The notes under the pieces were generated by a model, which was not told the DNA's origin, did no database searches, and was given only the letters and a program-made list of their open reading frames with translations. A DNA stretch of 64,000 bases from Cupriavidus taiwanensis (GTDB taxonomy: Bacteria; Pseudomonadota; Gammaproteobacteria; Burkholderiales; Burkholderiaceae). Positions 45,784 to 55,486 of the stretch are shown one piece after another. The stretch lies in assembly GCF_900250115.1 (NCBI RefSeq), contig NZ_LT984805.1, positions 1-64,000 of the forward strand. The letters run 5' to 3'. Both the position numbers and the translations under genes were made by a program. Positions within the stretch are counted from its first letter, which is position 1. Every line of letters starts with the position of its first letter.

Positions 45784-47562
45784 ATGCCCATAATTTCTCT
45801 CACTGAAGCGCTGAACAATCTCACGGTAGACAATCTGAAATCGCTGATGCGCTGGCTTCCGGAAGCCTCACGCATCGGAAAGAAGAGTGGGCTGGTTGAA
45901 GAGATCCTGCGCAACCTTGCCGGCGACAGGCTGCAAGCGCTGTGGGAGGGGCTGGACAAGACTCAACGTCTGGCGGTAGCAGAGGCCACCTATGCGGAGG
46001 ATGGCTGCTTTAATGCCACGCGGTTTCGAGCCAAGTATGGGCGTTTGCCGAATTTTTCGGTCCGGGACGAGCGGCGCCGACACGAGCACCATGGGCCGCC
46101 CACGGCGTTGTGCCTGTTTTTGTACTATCAGAATGGATGGCGCTACGTGCCAGCCGATCTGAACGAGCGGCTCATGGCATTCGTGCCGGCGCCAGAGCCT
46201 GTCCGGCTGGACACGGTCGATTCGCTTCCCGGCATATACGGTGAAAGCCCATTGTCGGTGCGGCTGTGTGAGCGCGATGCCCTGGCGGATCTACCGCTGC
46301 TACTGCGTCTGGTGGATCAGGGAAAGCTTAAGGTCAGCGAGAAGACAGCGCTGCCGGGCACGGCGACGTTGCAATTGTTGTGCGGGCAACTGTCCGGTAG
46401 CGACTACTACGCCGAGCCCGTGCCGGGACCCACCGATCAGGAGATAGGGCCGATCAAGGCATTTTCTTGGCCGATGCTGCTTCAGGCAGCGGGGCTTGTG
46501 CAGCGTAACGGGAGCAAGCTGGTGCTAAGCAAGGCTGGACTGACAGCCCTGACGACGCCAACGGCTGACGTGCTTGTCAAAATCTGGCGGAAATGGCTGA
46601 AAGCGACGTCGCTGGATGAATTTAGCCGAATAGATGTCATCAAGGGGCAAAAAGCCAAGGGCGGTGCGATGGCTGCAGTGGCGCCGCGCCGCGCGGCGAT
46701 CGCAGAGATGCTGCAGCGTTGTCCGGCCGGGAAGTGGATCAGCATCGACGCGTTTTCCCGTTTCATGGTGGCAACTGGGCATACTTTCGACGTGGCCCGC
46801 GACCCTTGGAGTCTTTACATTTGTGAGCCGGATTACGGCAGCCTGGGGCACAGCGGCTACCATGACTGGGACATTCTTCAGTTGCGGTATATGCTCTGCT
46901 TCCTGTTCGAGTATGTGGCGCCACTTGGCATCATTGATATCGCATACACCGAACCGGCGGGGGCTCGGCCTAATTTTCACGATATGTGGGGAACGGACGA
47001 ACTCCAATTCCTCAGTCGCTACGATGGCCTGGCCTATTTTCGCGTGACCTCGTTGGGAGCCTATTGCCTTGGCGCCAGCGGCCACTACACGCCGGCGCCG
47101 GTCCAGTCTAGCGTAAGGCTATCCGTCATGCCCGGCATGCAGGTCAAGGTCATCGCGGGCCGTCTGTCGGCAGAAGAGTCTCTGGTTCTGGACATGTGGG
47201 CAACCGAAGAGGCGGACAGACTCTGGCGGCTCGACCTTCAGAAGGCCATCGTAGCGGTCGAGAGGGGGCATGACATCGCCGAACTTCGCGAATTCCTGCA
47301 GGCCCGGGACGACCAGCCGGTACCAGACACGGTGGAATCCTTCATCAAGCGGGCTGGCAAGCAGGGCAAGGCGCTGAAAGTTGCGGGGACCACGCTGCTG
47401 ATTGATTGCAATGACGCGCAAATGGCAGCCATGCTGGCCACTCGCAAGGAGACCGCCCATCTGTGTCTGCGCGCCGGTGATAAGCATGTGGTAGTGCGGC
47501 TCGAGGACGAAGATAAGTTCCGGACACATATTCGCGCGTTGGGCTATGGGATGACGGCCTGA
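45784..47562 (+). CDS. Helicase-associated (XPB N-terminal-like, Helicase_C_3) protein upstream of Wadjet-like operon
   Basis: A 592-aa protein with no helicase motor. The start resembles a SAP-like/winged-helix opening (LTVDNLKSLMRWLPE, then SGLVEEILRNLAGDRLQALWE). The C-terminal 180 residues follow the XPB N-terminal-like pattern seen in actinobacterial XPB-type helicases: a beta strand after SSVRLSVMPGMQVKV, WRLDLQKAIVAVERGHDIAEL, FLQARDDQPVPDTVESFIK and the HVVVRLEDEDKFRTHIRALG ending. The ATG at 45784 has only a weak ribosome site; an in-frame extension covers the relic. It precedes JetA by 374 bp on the same strand. Role unknown: a DNA-binding adaptor is my inference. Confidence 0.65.
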   Translation: MPIISLTEALNNLTVDNLKSLMRWLPEASRIGKKSGLVEEILRNLAGDRLQALWEGLDKTQRLAVAEATYAEDGCFNATRFRAKYGRLPNFSVRDERRRHEHHGPPTALCLFLYYQNGWRYVPADLNERLMAFVPAPEPVRLDTVDSLPGIYGESPLSVRLCERDALADLPLLLRLVDQGKLKVSEKTALPGTATLQLLCGQLSGSDYYAEPVPGPTDQEIGPIKAFSWPMLLQAAGLVQRNGSKLVLSKAGLTALTTPTADVLVKIWRKWLKATSLDEFSRIDVIKGQKAKGGAMAAVAPRRAAIAEMLQRCPAGKWISIDAFSRFMVATGHTFDVARDPWSLYICEPDYGSLGHSGYHDWDILQLRYMLCFLFEYVAPLGIIDIAYTEPAGARPNFHDMWGTDELQFLSRYDGLAYFRVTSLGAYCLGASGHYTPAPVQSSVRLSVMPGMQVKVIAGRLSAEESLVLDMWATEEADRLWRLDLQKAIVAVERGHDIAELREFLQARDDQPVPDTVESFIKRAGKQGKALKVAGTTLLIDCNDAQMAAMLATRKETAHLCLRAGDKHVVVRLEDEDKFRTHIRALGYGMTA

Positions 47563-47936
47563 GGTTTGCGCCGGTCGGTGGTGCCATGCCAGGGGCGAGC
47601 GCTATGCGACGCGAAGATAGATGGGTGACGGCCCGGCCGCAGACGCAGGCCGTGGTGCTGGCGGGTGGCTCGATGCCGAGCGGGTCCCGGTGAGGTTCCG
47701 TCCCCCATCGTATTTGGGCCAAGTCCAACTGCGGTACCCATTCCGGCTCGTAAGGCACCTACCGGGTCGCCAGGGCGCAGCCCAGCACTGGGTGCGCCGG
47801 CGCCAGGCGTAATGGAATCCCTGAAACAGGTCGCGCGGCGGCGCAGTGCAGGGCGGGGTGGTATCGTACGATTTTGTTCGCTGTGTCGATGGTACGCAGG
47901 TGCAATGCGAGAGTGTTAAGGGGGACATCAGCCGCG
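47563..47936. other. Gap between the helicase-associated gene and JetA
   Basis: 374 bp containing a 63-codon plus-strand frame at 47621-47812 that ends RFRPPSYLGQVQLRYPFRL and onward; it could be a small protein or the relic of a lost domain. No terminator is evident, so co-transcription of the flanking genes is possible. Confidence 0.35.
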
Positions 47937-49367
47937 ATGGTGGATTCGGGGTATCCGCAGTTCTTTCGTCCGTTGACGCTGAAGAGGCGAAAGCTGATCG
48001 CTGCCTGCATCCGCGCATTCTATGCGCGGCTTTATGGCTCCCATGCCGACTACCGCTCCATCCTTGGGCGCGAGGACTTGCGTGACCTCTTTGTCCAGAC
48101 GATGCAGTCCGCCACGCTGCCGGCCGATCCTGCCGGTGAAGATGGCGACGACGGATTCGCCGCCGGTGACCTGGCCGACGACCAGAAGCTGGCAAGCGCC
48201 ATCGTGCGCCTCCTTGTTGCGGACGGCTGGCTGGAAACCGCCGAGGATCGCGTCCGACTGGTTACCGCCTATCGCTTCACCCGCGCCGGCAAGATCTTCG
48301 CTCAGGCGCTGACGCTGGCCGACCGCCCACGCGAACGGACCCGTCAGCGCAACATGCGCTCCTGCAAGAATGCACTGAGTGCCTTCATCGAGCGCCGCGA
48401 TGTGGAGGACCTGCTCGACGCCTACGAGTATGCCGATCGGGTCATTGCCGACCTCTCCGAAGATATCGAGCTCTTTTACGACCTGGCTCGCAAGATATTG
48501 CTCGATGCGCATGTGCAGGGCAATTGGGATGGGTTTATCGAGTTCGTAGAGCGACGTTTTCGTGATGAGTTCTCGCCCCGCCTAGTCTATGACAATGCCG
48601 AGCGCCACCGGCTGGACATCGGGGCGCTAATCGAACGTCTTAACGATTTGAGCGCGGCCGAGATGCAGGCCATTGACGATGACTTGGCCAACCACGCGGC
48701 ATGGGCCGCGCAGGCCGCGCCGGACGGGGCGATCTTGAGATGGATGCTTGATCGGATCGACGAGATGGTGACCGCGGCCTGCCGGACGAAACAGCCGGAA
48801 TTGTTCCGGGCCATGGAAAGCTATGTCCGCCGCCATGTGGTCTTGTTGTCGCAGAGTCTGTTCATGGGGGCATCAGGCAGCGGGGCGGCATTGTCCACCC
48901 TGATCCGCCGCCTGGGGGAGATGCCGGAGCGGGATCAGGGCGCGTGGCTGGAGCGGCAGGGAGCGGCGCTCGCACCGGTAAGCGTGGCGCTGTATGATCC
49001 GGCCGCGGTGCAGCCGAGAAAGACCGCCGAGCGTAACCGGGCACAGGCCGTGAGCATCGTTCCGGAAATCACACGAGAAGAGCGTTTGCGTCAGTTCGTG
49101 CGGCAAGCGCAGGAGCGGGCCTTCTCCTTGTCGCATCACGATGTCGTGGATTACTTGCTCGGTTCCATGCGTGGTACGGGCGCGCTGCGCCTATCCGAGT
49201 TGCCGGTCGACGATGCTATCCAGGCGTTATCGTTGTTGCGGGCAGTCGAGGCAGCACGGGACCATGAGGGACTGGACGTGGAGCGGCTAGATGCCGAGCC
49301 GCTGGACAATGCCATCATGTCGGGCACTGACTATGCAATCAGGAGGCGCCACATCGGCCATGGATGA
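47937..49367 (+). CDS. Wadjet-like JetA (kleisin-type) protein
   Basis: A 476-aa protein, first of four overlapping genes. It starts GYPQFFRPLTLKRRKLIAAC at the ATG at 47937 and contains acidic helical stretches (RRDVEDLLDAYEYADRVIAD, LSEDIELFYDLARKILLDA). By position and helical content it is the kleisin/JetA equivalent. It does not read like the type II JetA in this same window, and I could not confirm the type I DUF3375 pattern. Its 3' end overlaps jetB by 8 bp. Function is inferred from the operon. Confidence 0.7.
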   Translation: MVDSGYPQFFRPLTLKRRKLIAACIRAFYARLYGSHADYRSILGREDLRDLFVQTMQSATLPADPAGEDGDDGFAAGDLADDQKLASAIVRLLVADGWLETAEDRVRLVTAYRFTRAGKIFAQALTLADRPRERTRQRNMRSCKNALSAFIERRDVEDLLDAYEYADRVIADLSEDIELFYDLARKILLDAHVQGNWDGFIEFVERRFRDEFSPRLVYDNAERHRLDIGALIERLNDLSAAEMQAIDDDLANHAAWAAQAAPDGAILRWMLDRIDEMVTAACRTKQPELFRAMESYVRRHVVLLSQSLFMGASGSGAALSTLIRRLGEMPERDQGAWLERQGAALAPVSVALYDPAAVQPRKTAERNRAQAVSIVPEITREERLRQFVRQAQERAFSLSHHDVVDYLLGSMRGTGALRLSELPVDDAIQALSLLRAVEAARDHEGLDVERLDAEPLDNAIMSGTDYAIRRRHIGHG

Positions 49368-50046
49368 AATTACGATTGGGCAACTGGTGGAAGCGGAACT
49401 GAAGGCGGGGGGCGTCCGGCCGGAGGCGTTCGGGCAGATCCTTGGCCGCCTGTTCGGGCTGTCCATCTTGCACCGGGAGGACAGCGCCATCGAGCGTCAG
49501 CTCTACGACGACGCCGTGCGTATCGAAGGCCTGCTCAATGCGTACTTCGATGTGGGCGGGTTCCGGCTGCTGCACGAGCGACATCAGAGTTATTTTCGGC
49601 TTTACCCGCCGGGGGCGCGCGTGCCGGGACTGCCCGCCGAGGACGATGCTATCGCGGTGGACGCCGTGCGGGCGAAGCTCTCCGCCGATTTCGTGGCATG
49701 CTGCCTGGTGCTGCGCTTGCTGTACAACGAAAGCCTGCGCCAAGGCTCGATCAACGAGCGCAACGAAGCGCTTGTCACCGTGGAATACCTGAATGCCACG
49801 CTGACTGCGCAGGCGCGCCGCTCACTGCCGGCCAAGACTGCGCGGGAGAAGCTCTTCGCCGACCTGAAGCGTGCCCGTCTGATCGATTACCGGGCGGATT
49901 CCGAGGTGGAAGATGCTGACGCTCTGGTCGCCATTCGTGGGACGATCCTGCAGTTCGTGGCGGATTCCGCCATTGATGCCCTGCTGACCGAAACACGGAC
50001 GCCCGTGTCGGCCGTCACGTCGCCGGAGCCCGACGATGAGGCTTGA
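49360..50046 (+). CDS. Wadjet-like JetB (DUF4194-like) protein
   Basis: A 228-aa winged-helix (KITE/MukE-like) subunit. The pattern LFGLSILHREDSAIERQLYD followed by IEGLLNAYFDVGGFRLLHER and YFRLYPPG is that of DUF4194 JetB/MksE-type proteins. The start at 49360 has AGGAGG upstream and overlaps jetA; the end overlaps jetC by 11 bp. It likely links the kleisin to the SMC heads. Confidence 0.75.
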   Translation: MDEITIGQLVEAELKAGGVRPEAFGQILGRLFGLSILHREDSAIERQLYDDAVRIEGLLNAYFDVGGFRLLHERHQSYFRLYPPGARVPGLPAEDDAIAVDAVRAKLSADFVACCLVLRLLYNESLRQGSINERNEALVTVEYLNATLTAQARRSLPAKTAREKLFADLKRARLIDYRADSEVEDADALVAIRGTILQFVADSAIDALLTETRTPVSAVTSPEPDDEA

Positions 50047-53000
50047 GAAGCTCATCCTGGTCAACTGGGGCTTCGTGGTGTCCCGGGAATACCCCTTTGG
50101 CCACACCACCTTGCTGTCGGGTTCGACCGGCGTTGGGAAGTCCTCTTTCCAGGACGCGATCCAGCTGGTCATGACCGGCGGCAAGCAGCACATCAACGTG
50201 TTCAACTCGGCGCAGGACGAGAGCGGCGCCTCGCGCGCGGGCGGCAAGGTGAGGCGGACGCTGGCGTCTTACGCGGTAGGCATGCGCGACAACCTCTGCG
50301 TCCGGCCGTATGGATCGCACACCTATGTCGTCGCCGTCTTCGCGCCCGATGAGTGGGAGTCCGCCGAACCATTCACCGCCGTGGTGGCCGTCGAAGCTGC
50401 CGTGTCTGGTACGCGCGAGCAAGGTCGCAGCGTCGACGTGGCGCGCAAGCTCTACTTTGTGCTACCAGGCAGCCGCGTAATGGAGGCGGATTTCATCGAG
50501 TCGCGCAAGGGCAATTCCATTACCGCGGTGAAGGTCGAGGATATCTACCATCGGCTGCGCCAGCGCTATCCGCGCGTCCTGCCGTTCGAGAACAGCATCG
50601 AAGATTATCTGTGCAAGCTCTATGCTGAGTTTCGCGGTGGTGGCAAGACGCTGGTCGGGCCGCGCGAGGCCGAAGCGGCGGCGCGGGCTTTCGTCCAGTC
50701 CATTGCTCGCAAGACCGTCGGCTCGGTGGACGAGTTGATCCGGGAGCAGGTGCTGGCCGAGCCTGATTTTTCCGATCAGATCGGGCATATCGCTTCGCTC
50801 ATGCAAAACGTGCAACGTCTGCGCAAGATCGCCACCGAATTACTGGCGTGCCGGGAGCGGCTGGGCGTGCTGAAGGCACACGCGGATGCGTTCCTTGCCG
50901 CGTTCGAAGAGGCCATGGAGGCCGAACTGGGCGAAGTACTGCGCCGACAGCGGGATGTCGAGGAGGAGATCCAAAGGCTGGAGGCCTGCCGGCGTCTTGC
51001 CTTAGCCGATGTCGAGAAGCAGCAGGCGCTTGCCGACCGGCATGCACAGGCGCTGAAGCGCGCCACGGAATTGCATGGCACTGCCAAGGGTCGGCTCAAC
51101 GGCAATCCGGTGGCGCAGGATCGTGAGCGGCTCAGCCGCGAGATAGCCGTGGCCACCGATGGGCGATCCCGTATCGCGCTGGACGTTCTGGCCGCCCTAG
51201 CGGGCTTGCGCGGCGTGCTCGACGAACTGGCTGCCCTGGCCAAACTGCCTGCAGGACCGGCCTCCGCCTACGCATCCCATGTGGAGCGGCTGGTTGTCGA
51301 TGCCACGGCGATCGATGGCGCGGACGGCCAAGCCGCCGCGCGTGAGTTGGCGGCGATGCTGACAGGCGCGCAGATCGAACCCGCGAGCCTGCGGCGCGAC
51401 CGGTTCGCCAAGCTGGATGCCGCCCTGGCTCCCATTGCGCAGCGACTGCACGGCGCCGACGGCCTGTATGGGGCAGTGGTACAGGAGCAGGCGCGGGAGT
51501 CGGATCGCGCTGCCGCCCTGCAAGGAGAAATCGACGACCTGAAGCGGCGCCGGCAAGGGCTGGAAGATGGCCACTTTGACTTGCCGGCGCATGTGGAGGT
51601 CGCAGTCCGATATCTCGAGGCCCAGATGCCGGGCGCCCGTCCCAGGGTACTTTGCAACCTTGTCCAGCCGCGGGAGGGCTCACGCTGGCAGAACGCTATC
51701 GAAGGGCTTTTGGGCGGCAACCGCTTCGTGATCCTGGTGGACGCGCAATACGAGGCGAGCGCCATCCGGGCGCTGCGACACGAGCTGGTGGCGACTAGAC
51801 AAGGACGAGAGGCTTCCGTGGTGCAGGGCGAACTGGCCAAGCGGCGGGCGGAAAACCAGGCGCTGTCGCCCGACGCCGTGCTGCAGGAATTGGTGATCGC
51901 CGATGAGACCGCGCGCGCCTATCTGGTTGCAAGTTACGGCCGTTATGTCAAGGTAGCGGATGCGCAGGCGCTGCGCGGCGCGCCACAGGCACTGACCGTG
52001 GACGGCATGGCCAGTGGGGGGTTCAAGATGTTTTCGTCATGGGTGGACGACGGCGAACTGGCCTTCGGTGCCGAGGCCCGGCGCAAGCGCGTGGTGAGGC
52101 TCGTCCGGCAGATCGACGAAAAGTCGCAGGAAAGGGACGCACATCGCGCAGGCGCTGCGGAGTTGGCCGCGTGGGGTGCGCGTCTGCTCGCCCTGCAGCT
52201 TGTGCCTGTCGCGCCAATGCTGGACAAGCTGGGTGAGACGCAGCGCGAACTGAATAGTCTCGCGGCGCAGCTCGCCAGCCTAGATGACGCCGATCTCATC
52301 GTGCTGGAGCGGCGCGTGGCGCGTGCGGAGCAGCTATTGGAGGGCCACCACCGCCTATCCAATACCGCATCACGCTTAGCAGGCGAAGCGGAGGGGAGGG
52401 CGCGTGGCTTCGAAGCGAACATCGGTGACGCTGAAGCTAAGCTTGTTGAGTGCAAAGATGCCGTGCGCCAGATAAACGCCCGCGTGGCTGAACTGATCCG
52501 GCTCAATCCGCATTTCGATCCAGTCCGGCTGGAGCAGCGCGCTCGGGAAGCGGCCAAGGAGCAGACCGCCGCGTCCTTTGATGGGCGGCGGCGCCAGCAA
52601 GCCGGGATCTACCGCCAGGAGCGCGAGGCATTCGAGCGGAAACTGGAGGCCCATAATCTCTTGTCATCCTCGTTCGATGAGCGGGTCGACTTTCAGCCTT
52701 GCCAGTCAACCCAGGGGGAGTACGAGTGGCAAGCCTATGGCGGCGTACCTGCCGCCCGGCGACAGATCTCGGCCATGTTAGAACGGCTCGACCAAGTGCG
52801 CATTCTCAACAACACCAGCGAGCTGCGGGACGCCGAGAAGAGCTTCAACAACACCTTCAGCACGCATTTCGCGCTGGCCGTACGCACCGCGGTGGAGCAG
52901 GGCATCGATCCGCTCAAGCGGCTCAATGAGAAGCTCAAGCGACTGGCATTCGGCGAAGACCGTTTTGAGATCGAATACGGGCAGATGGTCAAGGAGTACA

Positions 53001-53707
53001 AAAAGTACTTCGACCTGTTCCAAGAACTGAACCGGCTGGCCGAGACACAAACGCCGGTGGATTTGTTCTCGGCCGCCGAAGGCGTCCTTTCTGCCGAAAG
53101 CGTCGTGGCGCTGGACGACATCAAGCTGCTATTGCTCGACACCAACCGCGACCACGCATTGCGGCGACTGAAGGACATAGCGGACTACCGCAACTATCGC
53201 CAATATGACATCCGCAAATATTCGGAGGACGGGCGCGAGGCGTCCTTGGCAAGAATGGCGACGTTCTCGGGAGGCGAGCTGATGACGCCAGCCTATCTGG
53301 TGCGGGCCGCGGTGCTGGCCCAGGCATTTCGGCAGTTCGAGAAGACGCCGAGCCTGAAGCTCATGATGATCGACGAGGCCTTCGACAAGATGGACGAAGG
53401 CCGCACCGCTGCTGTGATGCGCTATCTCAATGAGAACCTTGGCTTGCAACTGGTGGTTGCCATGCCGTCCCGCGCGTCCGGTCCCCTGCTCGAGTTGTTC
53501 AGCTTCGAGCATCGTTTTTCTCTGATGAAGGTTGAGGGCCTGGCAGGCGAACTCGATAAGATTACCGAGGTGGACAGCTCCCTCTTGAAGGCCGACCGAC
53601 TACATGCCCTATGGACTGAACGTCGGGAGGCGGTGCGCCGTGAAGCGGCATGGCAGTTCGACTTGCAAGAGGCGCGCAAGCAGTTGATCTCGGACATGGG
53701 GGCATGA
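50036..53707 (+). CDS. Wadjet-like JetC / MksB-type SMC ATPase (COG4913-like)
   Basis: Condensin-like ATPase of 1223 aa. Walker A is GSTGVGKS at residues 29-36 within LLSGSTGVGKSSFQDAIQLV. Coiled coils occupy about 290-420 and 700-870, with a hinge-like block near 550 (REGSRWQNAIEGLLGGNRF). The C-terminal head carries the signature FSGGELMTPAYL from residue 1077 and Walker B LMMIDEAFDKMDEGR with D1113 and E1114. Both half-sites are intact. It differs from the TIGR02680-type JetC at 18322-22467, so the two systems are not duplicates. Confidence 0.88.
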   Translation: MRLEKLILVNWGFVVSREYPFGHTTLLSGSTGVGKSSFQDAIQLVMTGGKQHINVFNSAQDESGASRAGGKVRRTLASYAVGMRDNLCVRPYGSHTYVVAVFAPDEWESAEPFTAVVAVEAAVSGTREQGRSVDVARKLYFVLPGSRVMEADFIESRKGNSITAVKVEDIYHRLRQRYPRVLPFENSIEDYLCKLYAEFRGGGKTLVGPREAEAAARAFVQSIARKTVGSVDELIREQVLAEPDFSDQIGHIASLMQNVQRLRKIATELLACRERLGVLKAHADAFLAAFEEAMEAELGEVLRRQRDVEEEIQRLEACRRLALADVEKQQALADRHAQALKRATELHGTAKGRLNGNPVAQDRERLSREIAVATDGRSRIALDVLAALAGLRGVLDELAALAKLPAGPASAYASHVERLVVDATAIDGADGQAAARELAAMLTGAQIEPASLRRDRFAKLDAALAPIAQRLHGADGLYGAVVQEQARESDRAAALQGEIDDLKRRRQGLEDGHFDLPAHVEVAVRYLEAQMPGARPRVLCNLVQPREGSRWQNAIEGLLGGNRFVILVDAQYEASAIRALRHELVATRQGREASVVQGELAKRRAENQALSPDAVLQELVIADETARAYLVASYGRYVKVADAQALRGAPQALTVDGMASGGFKMFSSWVDDGELAFGAEARRKRVVRLVRQIDEKSQERDAHRAGAAELAAWGARLLALQLVPVAPMLDKLGETQRELNSLAAQLASLDDADLIVLERRVARAEQLLEGHHRLSNTASRLAGEAEGRARGFEANIGDAEAKLVECKDAVRQINARVAELIRLNPHFDPVRLEQRAREAAKEQTAASFDGRRRQQAGIYRQEREAFERKLEAHNLLSSSFDERVDFQPCQSTQGEYEWQAYGGVPAARRQISAMLERLDQVRILNNTSELRDAEKSFNNTFSTHFALAVRTAVEQGIDPLKRLNEKLKRLAFGEDRFEIEYGQMVKEYKKYFDLFQELNRLAETQTPVDLFSAAEGVLSAESVVALDDIKLLLLDTNRDHALRRLKDIADYRNYRQYDIRKYSEDGREASLARMATFSGGELMTPAYLVRAAVLAQAFRQFEKTPSLKLMMIDEAFDKMDEGRTAAVMRYLNENLGLQLVVAMPSRASGPLLELFSFEHRFSLMKVEGLAGELDKITEVDSSLLKADRLHALWTERREAVRREAAWQFDLQEARKQLISDMGA

Positions 53708-54867
53708 GCGCCGACGACATTCCGGGGCGCCGGCCGGACGCGCTCACCGCGTTGCTGAATGCACTGGTGGACCGTATCGAGGCAAAGCCGTTTGCCGAGA
53801 GACGCCGCGATATCGGCTTCCCGTTGAGTGCCGGGACGTGGCCGGAGTTTTTCTCGATCGACCTTCACGGCGAACGCATGTTCGTATGGCGCGCCCTGGA
53901 AGCGCTGCAGGCGCAACCCGGATTTGCACTGATGCTAGACCAGCGTCGTGGCCAGCGGGATCTTGATATCTGGGAGCGCTCACCGAAGCTCGTCATCGCA
54001 GCTCAAGCGGAAGCGTTTCTTCGCGACGAGACGGGGCGCCAGCCCAATGCCGTGGTCGCCTGGATGGCTCAGTGGCGGAAGGCTGTGCCAGCGCGCGTCA
54101 ACAACGCGGCGCTGTGCGAGCGGCTGCTGTCCCGCCCGATCCTCATCCTTCCGCGTTCACCGGAGCAGGTGCTAGAGCGTTTCGCGGGCATCCCGGCGCT
54201 TGCGAGCGAGAGCCTCATGCTCCATGAGGTAGCAAGCCGGCAGTTCTGGGGCCTGTCTAAAGTTCTCAACGGCCAGCAGGAGGCCATTGCCCTGTTGCTT
54301 GACACGGAAGTTTGCCCCTTTCCAGACAAGCCGGTGCAACTGCTGGTAGCTGCGCGTACAGCCGATCCTGCCGCCCCGGTCCTGTTTGTGGAGAATGCCG
54401 CAACGTTCGAGTCGATGGCGGCGGGGAGGCTGAGCGCCGCCGAGGGTTTTGTCCTGATATTCGCATCCGGATACAAGGCGAGCGCGAGGAGGCTGCGCCA
54501 GCCGGGTGGCAGCTCAGTCTACTTTGCCCCGAGCGTGTTTGAGCGGAATGCGGCATTGGGGCGTAGCTTTCTTGCATGGCTGCATGGCACCGACGACACG
54601 CGCCCAGTTCATTTCTGGGGCGACCTGGATTTTGCCGGGATGGATATTCTTAAGGAGTTGCGCGTGGTATTTCCAGACGCGCAAGCGTGGAAAGCTGGCT
54701 ACGAGGCGCTGCTTGCACGCCTGCTCGCGGAGGAGTCCCACGCGGCGGATGAAGCAAGGAAGTCGGGCCAGACCGATCCGGGCTTTACCGGCTGCCCTTA
54801 TGCGGATGAAGTGCTGCTGCCAGCACTACGCAGGCACGGCCGATTTGTCGACCAGGAAAGTCTGTAG
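53704..54867 (+). CDS. Wadjet-like JetD / MksG (DUF2220 TOPRIM nuclease) protein
   Basis: A 387-aa predicted nuclease subunit. The C-terminal DUF2220 TOPRIM motif is VHFWGDLDFAGMDIL with D307 and D309 as candidate metal ligands, and an upstream Glu in FVENAATF. The ATG at 53704 overlaps the jetC stop (ATGA). In Wadjet/MksBEFG systems this subunit cuts DNA extruded by the SMC complex. No damage is visible. Confidence 0.85.
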   Translation: MSADDIPGRRPDALTALLNALVDRIEAKPFAERRRDIGFPLSAGTWPEFFSIDLHGERMFVWRALEALQAQPGFALMLDQRRGQRDLDIWERSPKLVIAAQAEAFLRDETGRQPNAVVAWMAQWRKAVPARVNNAALCERLLSRPILILPRSPEQVLERFAGIPALASESLMLHEVASRQFWGLSKVLNGQQEAIALLLDTEVCPFPDKPVQLLVAARTADPAAPVLFVENAATFESMAAGRLSAAEGFVLIFASGYKASARRLRQPGGSSVYFAPSVFERNAALGRSFLAWLHGTDDTRPVHFWGDLDFAGMDILKELRVVFPDAQAWKAGYEALLARLLAEESHAADEARKSGQTDPGFTGCPYADEVLLPALRRHGRFVDQESL

Positions 54868-55486
54868 CGTCTCGACGCGCCAGACAACTACGCGAAAACC
54901 TGCCGATGAATGCATGCCTTTGGGACAAAGCTTGGTATTGACCGCCGCATTTTCCATGCTCCGGCACGCTAGTAGAAGCACAATGAATTTGTGCCGGTTC
55001 GCGTGGTGACACGTTGCAATCCCGTGGCCGAGCAGGCAGGTTGCCTGCCGTATGCTTTTTTCGCATTTAGTTCTCGACTCTCTCTTTTGCGTTACCTGAT
55101 AACGTACGCGCGCAGCGCCAGAGTTTAGACATTATGCCGGGTATGTCTCGCGGCACTGGCGGTGGTATCGCCGATCTGCTCGCCGGCGAGAAGTCTTCGT
55201 CATCGGCGGGGCAGGGCGGTGCGGCACGTCACGGATCTCCGCATACTGTTCATCATCTCTTCGAGACCCTCAACAGGCTTTCAGATCCGAGAGACGGTAT
55301 CGACCGATTCCGAGTGCAACCGCCGCTCGACCGTCGGTGCCCGCTCGGCAAGCCGAGCCGGGGGCTTTATCGTGGGCCCCTAAAGCGGGATGGTATCGTT
55401 GCCGTGGCGGACGCGATCCAGACGGAACAGATTCCGTAGCAGAACATCTTAGGCCTCCTTGGGGAGTACTTGACGACCGCTTCGCC
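54868..55486. other. Intergenic region, no convincing gene
   Basis: 619 bp after the Wadjet-like operon and before the convergent SDR gene. A 101-codon frame at 55134-55439 is low complexity and not credible. Confidence 0.35.

Noticed and set aside
47937..54867. Firm assignment of the second Wadjet-like operon to type I
   Set aside because: JetB, JetC and JetD resemble type I families, but JetA could not be matched to DUF3375 by eye, so the subtype is left open.
55134..55439. 101-codon frame after the Wadjet-like operon
   Set aside because: Low-complexity translation and no ribosome site or homology signal.
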